Both the position numbers and the translations under genes were made by a program. From DASPKW01 sp038244055 (GTDB taxonomy: Bacteria > Planctomycetota > Phycisphaerae > Tepidisphaerales > Tepidisphaeraceae), in assembly GCA_038244055.1 (NCBI GenBank), contig JBBRTW010000242.1, forward strand, positions 1 to 10,608: DNA of 10,608 nucleotides, written 5' to 3'. The notes beneath the pieces were generated by a model. It worked only from the letters and a program-made list of their open reading frames with translations, did not search any database and had not been told where the DNA came from. Each line of letters starts with the position of its first letter. Positions within the stretch are counted from its first letter, which is position 1. Positions 1-5,653 of the stretch are shown one piece after another.

Positions 1-2
1 CG

Positions 3-20
3 GCACGCAGGGATGCGTGC
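3..20. repeat. Short hairpin at the left edge
   Basis: GCACGC (3-8) and GCGTGC (15-20) form a perfect 6-bp stem around a 6-base loop. No T-tract follows, so it is a weak terminator candidate at best. It may be the tail of an element or gene lying outside the window. Confidence 0.3.
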
Positions 21-204
21 AAACAACAAGAAGGATATCCAGCCGCGTCCATGCCCGGCATCGTCACGCCACCTCATCAACACCACCCGACGCGCCCAAC
101 GCGTGGCACAGCCATCGTTCGCCCTCAACCAAACAGGGGGGGGGAAACTTCAGCAACATTTCCCTCACCCCGCGCGTCTAACTCAGGGTATCATCTGCCC
201 ATTC

Positions 205-209
205 GGAGG
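205..209 (+). promoter_or_regulatory. Ribosome binding site that fixes the start of the PDZ protein
   Basis: GGAGG lies six bases before the ATG at 216. The same frame stays open upstream to an ATG at 51, but that start would put 55 non-hydrophobic residues before the signal peptide. The site therefore favours 216. Confidence 0.7.
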
Positions 210-215
210 CCGCCT

Positions 216-1412
216 ATGAGATATTTCCGCATCGCCCTCTCGGCTGCGCTATTCGCATCCCTGTCGTGTCTTTGCGCGCTCACCCGCGCGGCCGACAAAC
301 CCGCTCCACCCGCCGCGACGCCAGCAGGGCCTCCGACCGCGCCTGCCGCCCCCGCCGCGCCGGCCGTTAATGCTTCCGATGATGCCGAGATTCGCAAGCT
401 CATCATTCAACTCGGCGATGGCGACTACAAAAAACGCGAAGAGGCCTCCAAAAAACTCAAGACCTTCGGCAAGGCCGCGCTGCCCATCCTCAAGGATGCG
501 CTGGCCACCGATGATGTCGAGGTCACCTCGCGCGTTCAGGCCCTGATCAAACGCCTCGAAGCCCGGCCGCTGCCCGGCGGGCCATTCGACCCCAACGCCG
601 CCATCCGCCCCACCCGCCTGCACATGTCGGCCGCCGATGGCAACCGCATCCTCGAAGTCAGCGATGACTCGCGCGACCTGCGCATCGTCCAGGGGCCCGA
701 TGGAATTCTGATGACCGTCACCGGCGATTCCGATGGCGAGCGCATCACCGAGGAATACACCGCCAAAGATCCCGAGCAGCTCAAAAAGGAGAATCCCGAG
801 GCTTACGCGCTCTATCAGCGCTGGACGGGTCCGGGCAATGGCCCGGGGTTCATCCTGCGCGGGCCGATGCAGATCGGCGGCGTGCAGGGCGGGATCGTGG
901 TCGGCCCGGGCGCGGTGGCCGGGCCGGTGGGCGCGCCCGATGAACTGGATCTGCTGCGGCTGAACCTGGAAAAGCAGTTCCGCCAGAACAAGACCAAGGA
1001 TGAGGATCGCGAGAAAGTCGTGGCCGAGCTCGAGAAACTTGCCAACGCCCGCGCCTCCGGCGACATGGAAGGCTACACCGCCAAATGCGATGAGCTGCGC
1101 AAGATGCTCGAGGATCAGAAACTGACGGCCGGCGATTTTCTCCCGCCTCCCGCCAAGCTTCGCCTGGGCGTAAGCATCGGCCAGGACATCGGCGGCGTCG
1201 GCCTGGTCGTTCAGCGCATCGGCGACAAATCCCGCGGCGAGCGCCTGGGTCTGCAGGTCGGCGATACGATTCGCAAGGTGGATGGCAAGGACGTCAAGAG
1301 CGTCGCCGAACTGCGCAAAGCAGTATCGGCCAAGGATGCGGGCCTGATCGTGGAGGTCGCGCGCGAGGGGAAGGAGATGAAGCTGGAAGAGAAGGGGGAG
1401 GAGAAGAAGTGA
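216..1412 (+). CDS. Exported HEAT-like and PDZ domain protein
   Basis: A 398-residue protein. Residues 1-25 form a signal peptide (basic MRYFR, hydrophobic core, cleavage near TRA-AD), followed by a Pro/Ala-rich linker to about residue 52. Residues 57-117 are a HEAT-like helical unit containing LGDGDYKKREEA, related to a segment of the protein at 3689-5461. Residues 135-205 are an acidic, probably beta-rich segment ending in AKDPEQLKKENPEAYALYQRW. Residues 241-300 are charged and helical, possibly coiled coil. Residues 315-391 are a PDZ domain (LGVSIG start, GLQVGDTIRKVDGKDV core). No protease catalytic domain is present, so PDZ peptide binding suggests an adaptor or scaffold outside the cytoplasm rather than an enzyme. 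The start was chosen for its ribosome site and signal peptide. The last 15 codons are very purine-rich. The product type is fairly sure; its role is unknown. Confidence 0.85.
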   Translation: MRYFRIALSAALFASLSCLCALTRAADKPAPPAATPAGPPTAPAAPAAPAVNASDDAEIRKLIIQLGDGDYKKREEASKKLKTFGKAALPILKDALATDDVEVTSRVQALIKRLEARPLPGGPFDPNAAIRPTRLHMSAADGNRILEVSDDSRDLRIVQGPDGILMTVTGDSDGERITEEYTAKDPEQLKKENPEAYALYQRWTGPGNGPGFILRGPMQIGGVQGGIVVGPGAVAGPVGAPDELDLLRLNLEKQFRQNKTKDEDREKVVAELEKLANARASGDMEGYTAKCDELRKMLEDQKLTAGDFLPPPAKLRLGVSIGQDIGGVGLVVQRIGDKSRGERLGLQVGDTIRKVDGKDVKSVAELRKAVSAKDAGLIVEVAREGKEMKLEEKGEEKK

Positions 1413-2214
1413 TAGGAGAGGGGAATGACAAAAACGAGAATTGAACTACCAGATGATGTGTCCCAGTTCCCCCCCAGGCATCGTCATGCCCGTTGTCATC
1501 GAAGCTTGCAAATATCGCGCCGTCAAGCACGCATGGGAAAATGTCGCTCATTTTGCAAAGCTGCTGAATTCCGTCGCTCAGAAATTCATACACGCCTTCA
1601 TCCGCCAATGAGCCAGTCGAGAGTTTGATTGGAAAGCCAAACCTATTGAACCACTTTGCGACGCGACTATCAAAAGGAATTTCGTATCGTGTCAGCCCAA
1701 GCATTTGCAGTAGGTTGCGAGATTGTTTCGGACCAAAGCCATTAAACTCGCGATCAATGAACCGTGCCGCATCGCGTTCTTCCTTCGGATCATCGTTCGT
1801 AACGAGTCTGCACAGCACTGCCTCGACTTGTGGCCACCATCGATCCTCAAGCCATTCGAGATTGTCAGCCAACTGCTTCGCGATTTTTGGCGCAAATCGG
1901 ATTCCACCGTGATCAGTGAGGATCTTTTGGGCAGACCCGACGACATTGTCGCAAGTGCGGCATCTTTCAAAAGACAGGGGAAAGGGATCGCTGTTCAAGA
2001 AACCGGTGACGCGAGATTTTGGACCGGATCGCTGTTGCGTCGTTAGCAGACATGCGACGACTCCCATCCAGAAATCCGCGCAATCGACACTCGTGGGGCG
2101 ATTTGTGATGTTGCGTTTGACACGATGTTTGACGAGCGCGTTGCCCGCGTATTCGGCCATGAAGTCTTTGACTCGGCGAACGTCGGAGTCCGTGATAATC
2201 CACTTCAGGTCCAT
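1294..2214 (-). CDS. HhH-GPD-type DNA glycosylase-like protein, 3' end probably frameshifted
   Basis: As written the frame gives 306 residues. Residues 1-247 look like a real protein. CLLTTQQRSGP (55-65) resembles the helical core of base-excision glycosylases. The stretch near 157-174 (FNGFGPKQSRNLLQMLGL) resembles their helix-hairpin-helix, and FDSR follows at 181-184. Lys163 and Asp182 sit where bifunctional Ogg-type enzymes carry the Schiff-base lysine and the catalytic aspartate. The likely role is removal of damaged bases, in the cytoplasm; the substrate is unknown. From residue 248 the frame becomes Pro/Ser/Arg-rich antisense of the convergent PDZ gene. Removing one base from the C7 run at 1469-1475 gives WGELGHIIW and a stop at 1446-1448, for a 255-residue protein that no longer overlaps its neighbour. 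The gene is less GC-rich than its neighbours (25 of 60 bases in 1621-1680). A possible ribosome site, GAGG, lies unusually far upstream (about 13 bases). Confidence 0.75.
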   Translation of the reverse strand: MDLKWIITDSDVRRVKDFMAEYAGNALVKHRVKRNITNRPTSVDCADFWMGVVACLLTTQQRSGPKSRVTGFLNSDPFPLSFERCRTCDNVVGSAQKILTDHGGIRFAPKIAKQLADNLEWLEDRWWPQVEAVLCRLVTNDDPKEERDAARFIDREFNGFGPKQSRNLLQMLGLTRYEIPFDSRVAKWFNRFGFPIKLSTGSLADEGVYEFLSDGIQQLCKMSDIFPCVLDGAIFASFDDNGHDDAWGGTGTHHLVVQFSFLSFPSPITSSPPPSLPASSPSPRARPPRSGPHPWPILLCAVRRRS

Positions 2215-2254
2215 TTTTCAAATGATCCTCGCCCTACCCGTGGGGTAAAGCATA

Positions 2255-2291
2255 CACGGGTAAGACCTGAGAGTCTTACCCATGCCACCCA
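2255..2291 (-). repeat. Intergenic palindromic repeat, copy 1
   Basis: Read on the minus strand it is GGGTGGCATGGG, then a self-complementary core, then CCCGTG. The stem GGGTAAGAC / GTCTTACCC is 9 bp around a 6-base loop. The 37 bases are identical, in opposite orientation, to 5468-5504. It sits between the stop of the esterase gene (2313) and the start of the glycosylase-like gene (2214), so it could end or process the esterase transcript. There is no T-tract. Confidence 0.85.
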
Positions 2292-2312
2292 TGCGGCCCG
2301 TGCCCGCCAGGG

Positions 2313-3230
2313 TCAGGCTTTGGGTTTCAACCACCCCGCCGCCTTCATCCAATCGGCCACTCGCGCCGGCCAGGTGGTTACGTTATTCTCGGATGGGCGC
2401 AGGCCGTATCCATGGCCGCCCTTGGGATAGACATGAACTTCGGCGGGGATCTTCTCTTTCTTCAGCGCGAGGAAATACGTGAAGACATTCTCGCAGTGGA
2501 TTGGATCATCCTCGGCCATCACTAAAATCGCCGGCGGAGTTTTGGCATCGACCTTGATCTCGGGGGCGAGCTTGGTCATGTCATCCTTGGCCGTCAGGTA
2601 GGCCGGGTAGATCAGCACCGAGAAATCGGGTCGGCAGGAGAGCTTGTCGGCCTCATCGATGGCGTCGTAGGTGCGCGTTTCGTAATTCGTGCTCGCGGCG
2701 GCGGCGAGGTGCCCACCGGCCGAGAAGCCGAGGATGCCGATGCGCTTGGGGTCGATGCCCCATTCGGTGGCGTGCTGGCGGACCATGCCGATCGCCCGCT
2801 GCGCATCCTGCAACGGCGCGGCGTAGCGCTCCTGGCCTTTGCGCACCGGCACGCGATACTTGAGCAAGACGCCCGTCACGCCCACGCTGTTGAGCCACTG
2901 GCAGATTTCCGTACCTTCGAGATCGTACGCCAGGATCGAGTACCCGCCGCCCGGGCAGACGACCACGGCCGCGCCCGTCTCCTTATCCGCGGGCGGGCGG
3001 AAGATCGTGATCGTGGGCTTGGTCACATTGCCGAGGCGCGTGATGTATTTCTCGGGCGGGGTTTTCGCATCGGGCTTGGTCATGTCCTTTTCTTCGCCGA
3101 TGTCCCCTTTCTCTCCCGGCGCGGCGGCCGGCCAGAGAAGCATCGGCTCGGGCTTGGCCAGCGCATCGGCAGCGCGGGCGGTCGGAACCAGGGCGAGGAG
3201 GACAAGGGCCGGCAGCGTGAGAAATCTCAT
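2313..3230 (-). CDS. Exported alpha/beta-hydrolase carbohydrate esterase
   Basis: A 305-residue protein. Residues 1-20 are a signal peptide (cleavage near ARA-AD). The rest is an alpha/beta-hydrolase domain of the xylan or feruloyl esterase-like type (BD-FAE/AXE relatives, also labelled dienelactone hydrolase-like). CPGGGY (92-97) forms the oxyanion loop. GFSAGG (168-173) is the nucleophile elbow with Ser170. Asp242 in EDDPIH is the likely acid, and His273 in GGHGYG the base. It should hydrolyse acyl esters, probably acetyl or feruloyl groups on polysaccharide, outside the cytoplasm. AAGG four bases before the ATG supports the start. It is divergent from the HEAT-propeller gene and clearly homologous to the C-terminal module of the fused esterase at 8272-9864, with shared CPGGGY, RPDFS, TPPA and GGHGYGL blocks. 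A peptidase role is less likely. The fold is sure; the substrate is not. Confidence 0.9.
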   Translation of the reverse strand: MRFLTLPALVLLALVPTARAADALAKPEPMLLWPAAAPGEKGDIGEEKDMTKPDAKTPPEKYITRLGNVTKPTITIFRPPADKETGAAVVVCPGGGYSILAYDLEGTEICQWLNSVGVTGVLLKYRVPVRKGQERYAAPLQDAQRAIGMVRQHATEWGIDPKRIGILGFSAGGHLAAAASTNYETRTYDAIDEADKLSCRPDFSVLIYPAYLTAKDDMTKLAPEIKVDAKTPPAILVMAEDDPIHCENVFTYFLALKKEKIPAEVHVYPKGGHGYGLRPSENNVTTWPARVADWMKAAGWLKPKA

Positions 3231-3688
3231 AGAGCCTTTCGGAAGGGTTGAAGGTTGAGGCGAATCTTATCGAGTCGAGGCGGCAGATGAAACGGGAGCG
3301 AAAGTCAGTCGATCTGCGCTGTTCGCAATAAATACGGGAATCATATTATGGGCACCGCTCGTCATTGGCCCGTGAATCGGCCGATTTTGCCCATAAACCG
3401 TGCTGTTCTGCGCGAAATGACGGCACCGCAATGCCTCAGCCCGCCACCCCGCCGCGCGTTCAAGCGAAGGAGCCAGCCTATCAATCGTGCCATAAACGCA
3501 TGCAACACGTCCGGAAATCAAATGATAACTTCGCTGCCGGTAGGACCAACGCGGTTGGCAGCACAGATCGGACCCAGGCCATGCGGTTCTGGCACGCCGT
3601 CTGCATATTGAGCTTGCGAACTGACTGAAGTCGCCGGCGCGGCGTTCATCGAATGCCGCATTCCGGGATGTTTCTGACCGAGGTCTTT
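3231..3688. other. 458-bp divergent intergenic region without a convincing gene
   Basis: It lies between the start codons of two oppositely transcribed genes and must hold both promoters. I could not pick -35/-10 elements with confidence. Short open frames of 84-87 codons exist on both strands, but they lack ribosome sites and recognisable protein character. An inverted repeat, TTATGGGCA (3346-3354) and TGCCCATAA (3388-3396), encloses a smaller imperfect hairpin (ATTGGCC with GGCCGAT). It may be an operator or a degraded repeat. Confidence 0.6.
3680..3683 (+). promoter_or_regulatory. Ribosome binding site that fixes the start of the HEAT-propeller gene
   Basis: GAGG lies five bases before the ATG at 3689. 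An in-frame ATG at 3653 would add twelve residues before the signal peptide, so 3689 is preferred. Confidence 0.6.
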
Positions 3689-5461
3689 ATGCGCGCGAGT
3701 TTCTACCTTCGAGCGGCGTTGTTCGTGGCGGCAACCGGAGTGTTGTCGTTCGAGGGATTCCCGACCTATGCCGACCCGGCCGATGCCGGCCCGCAGCAGG
3801 AAGAGGCCGCTCCGCCGACCGATCCCGCGCCGGAAGGCGAGGGGGATGAAGTCTCTGCTCCCGATCAATACATCGAAGTAGCCCCGCCCCCGCCGCCGCG
3901 CGATCCGTATGCGGCGCTGCTGGCCGAGCAATCCATCAAGGCCGATGCGCCGGGCCTGATCGCTTATCTCCGCGGCGTGCGGCCCAGCGCCGACAATCAG
4001 AAACTGATTGCGTCGCTGATCGTGCAGTTGGGCGCTGATGATTTTCAGCGCCGCGAACTGGCCCAGCGTCAATTGATCGCCCTGCCGCGCGTGCCGGGCG
4101 AAATCCTCCGCGAGGCGGCCGAGGGGGATGATGCCGAGCTCAAGGCGCGGGCGCAGTGGGTGCTGGCGGCCCGCGCTGGCGGCAACACCAGTTCATCGGT
4201 CGCGGTGGCCTGCTTCAAGACGATTTCGAAGCAGAAGGTCGAGGGGCTGGCCGGCCTGCTGCTGGATGTATTGCCGCTGTACAGCGAGGAATTCGTATTG
4301 TCGGCCGGGCGCGAAGCGCTGCGGGCGACGGCGGCCGAAGCCGATGCGCCCATCCTCCGCAAGATCGCCCGACGCGGCGAGCTTGAAGCCCGCGTGGCGG
4401 CGGTGGCGGCGCTGGCCGGCGTTTTGAAAGATCGCGCGGCCGCCGACCTGATGACACTCCTCAGCGATGAAGAGCCGCGCGTGCGCCTGGCGGCCGCGCG
4501 GGCTTTGGCGGATCACGGCCATCGCGCCAGCCTGCCAGCCCTGGTGGAGCTGCTCGGCTGCCGCGACTTGAAAGTCCGCAATTCCAGCAGCGCCGCTCTT
4601 CGCACCTTGACCGGCCGGCAGACCGATTATGTCGCCTGGCTGGAGCCCGAAACGCAGGCCGCCGCGATCACCGCCTGGCGGACCTGGATCGAGCGCGAAG
4701 GCCGAACCTGCTCCCTGCATTACCCGCTCAAATCACAGGAGCCCGAGCTGGGGCGGACACTGGTCTGCCTCTACGCCCGCAATGAAATCGTCGAGTTCGA
4801 TGCGGGCGGGCACGAGACCTTCACCGCGGCCGAGGAAGGCGGTTGCCCTTGGGCCTGCCAGGGCCTGGGCAATGGCAGCCGCCTGGTGGCAATGTACTCA
4901 AGCAATACGATTGTGGAATATGCATCCGATGGCAAGCCGCGCACCCGCATCCCCGTCCCCGGCGGGCCGATGAGCGTGCAGCGCCTGGAAAGCGGCTCGA
5001 CTCTGGTCGCCTGTAACAACGCCCAGAAGGTCGTCGAGGTCGATGACCAGGGCAAAATCCTCTGGGAGGTCTCGCTCTCCGGCGGACCGTGCGATGCGAC
5101 GCGCCTGGACAATGGCAATACCCTGGTCACCCTGCAAAACTCGAATTCCATCGTCGAGATCGATCGCGCCGGCAAGGAAGTGTGGAAAGTCGAAGGCCTG
5201 CACACTCCGCGCACGGCCACGCGCCTGGATAGCGGCAACACGCTGGTCTGCGACCTCGGCACCGGCAAGATCATGGAGTTCGACGCCACCGGCCGGGAAG
5301 TCTGGTCGCAGGGCGGATTCTCTTCCCCCTTCAGCGCCCAGCGCCTGGCGGCCGGGACGACACTGATCTCGGATACGGTTTCGGTGAAGGAAATAGACCA
5401 CACCGGGCGTGTGATTTCGGAGAATCGCGTGCAGCCGCTGGGGAGGGTGTGGAGGTATTAA
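3689..5461 (+). CDS. Exported HEAT-repeat and beta-propeller protein
   Basis: A 590-residue protein. Residues 1-28 are a signal peptide (MRASFYLR then a hydrophobic stretch, ending near TYA-DP). A Pro/Glu-rich linker follows to about residue 72. A HEAT-like module at 103-160 (LIVQLGADDFQRRE) resembles that of the protein at 216-1412, and further HEAT repeats run to about 310 (for example SDEEPRVRLAAARALADHG). Residues 353-590 hold six units of about 40 residues with the pattern L-x-NGNTLV ... IVEID-x-xG-x-VW, the style of arylsulfotransferase-like or PQQ-like propellers. Four consecutive units are exactly 40 residues. I see no catalytic residues. The expected role is protein or ligand binding at the cell surface or in the periplasm. 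It is transcribed away from the esterase and followed by a palindrome cluster. The architecture is confident; the function is unknown. Confidence 0.85.
   Translation: MRASFYLRAALFVAATGVLSFEGFPTYADPADAGPQQEEAAPPTDPAPEGEGDEVSAPDQYIEVAPPPPPRDPYAALLAEQSIKADAPGLIAYLRGVRPSADNQKLIASLIVQLGADDFQRRELAQRQLIALPRVPGEILREAAEGDDAELKARAQWVLAARAGGNTSSSVAVACFKTISKQKVEGLAGLLLDVLPLYSEEFVLSAGREALRATAAEADAPILRKIARRGELEARVAAVAALAGVLKDRAAADLMTLLSDEEPRVRLAAARALADHGHRASLPALVELLGCRDLKVRNSSSAALRTLTGRQTDYVAWLEPETQAAAITAWRTWIEREGRTCSLHYPLKSQEPELGRTLVCLYARNEIVEFDAGGHETFTAAEEGGCPWACQGLGNGSRLVAMYSSNTIVEYASDGKPRTRIPVPGGPMSVQRLESGSTLVACNNAQKVVEVDDQGKILWEVSLSGGPCDATRLDNGNTLVTLQNSNSIVEIDRAGKEVWKVEGLHTPRTATRLDSGNTLVCDLGTGKIMEFDATGREVWSQGGFSSPFSAQRLAAGTTLISDTVSVKEIDHTGRVISENRVQPLGRVWRY
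4745..5458 (+). repeat. In-frame 120-bp repeats encoding propeller blades
   Basis: Units begin at about 4745, then 4865, 4985, 5105, 5225 and 5345. The starts from 4865 onward are exactly 120 bases apart, and those from 4985 onward are each preceded by GCGC and begin with CTGG. Each unit encodes one 40-residue blade; the last is slightly short. Retained similarity at the DNA level suggests fairly recent duplication or a strong codon constraint. Confidence 0.8.
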
Positions 5462-5467
5462 TTCCGC

Positions 5468-5504
5468 TGGGTGGCATGGGTAAGACTCTCAGGTCTTACC
5501 CGTG
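5468..5504 (+). repeat. Intergenic palindromic repeat, copy 2
   Basis: It is identical over 37 bases to the reverse complement of 2255-2291. The stem is GGGTAAGAC (5478-5486) with GTCTTACCC (5493-5501) and the loop is TCTCAG. It begins six bases after the propeller gene's stop and may act as its 3' processing or termination structure. Confidence 0.85.
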
Positions 5505-5509
5505 GGGAC

Positions 5510-5557
5510 AATTCAGTAAACACGCTCGCGAGAATGAGCGAGTCCTCCTGCTGAATT
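5510..5557. repeat. Imperfect nested palindrome
   Basis: AATTCAG (5510-5516) pairs with CTGAATT (5551-5557). Inside, CGCTC (5523-5527) pairs with GAGCG (5536-5540). It lies between two members of the GGTGGCATGGG palindrome family and forms the middle of a three-palindrome cluster. Confidence 0.6.
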
Positions 5558-5577
5558 CACATGCCACACAAAGAAGA

Positions 5578-5611
5578 CACGGGCAATGGAGTACCATTGC
5601 CCATGCCACCC
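5578..5611 (-). repeat. Palindromic repeat with the same arms and a different core
   Basis: Read on the minus strand it has the same GGGTGGCATGGG start and CCCGTG end as the other two copies. The stem core is different: GGGCAATGG with CCATTGCCC around a 4-base loop. It lies 42 bases upstream of the lyase start codon. Confidence 0.75.
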
Positions 5612-5653
5612 AATTAAGATAGGTGCGCTCTCACTTCACCAACCGGAGCGCGC

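Noticed and set aside
1425..2248. Several 67-110-codon plus-strand frames
   Set aside because: All are opposite the glycosylase-like gene, whose minus-strand frame carries the coherent helix-hairpin-helix protein.
2709..3251. 180-codon open frame on the plus strand
   Set aside because: It is antisense to the esterase with a complete catalytic triad, and its translation is Arg/Ala-rich without motifs.
3267..3628. Three 84-87-codon frames in the divergent gap
   Set aside because: They overlap on both strands and lack ribosome sites, hydrophobic segments and family resemblance.
4745..5458. Regular 120-bp repeats as a CRISPR or satellite array
   Set aside because: They are in frame, encode 40-residue blades and have no conserved repeat-spacer division.
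2255..5504. The 37-bp inverted repeats as ends of an insertion sequence or transposon
   Set aside because: There is no transposase or integrase between them, each copy is itself a hairpin, and a variant copy lies just outside. A dispersed intergenic repeat explains them better.
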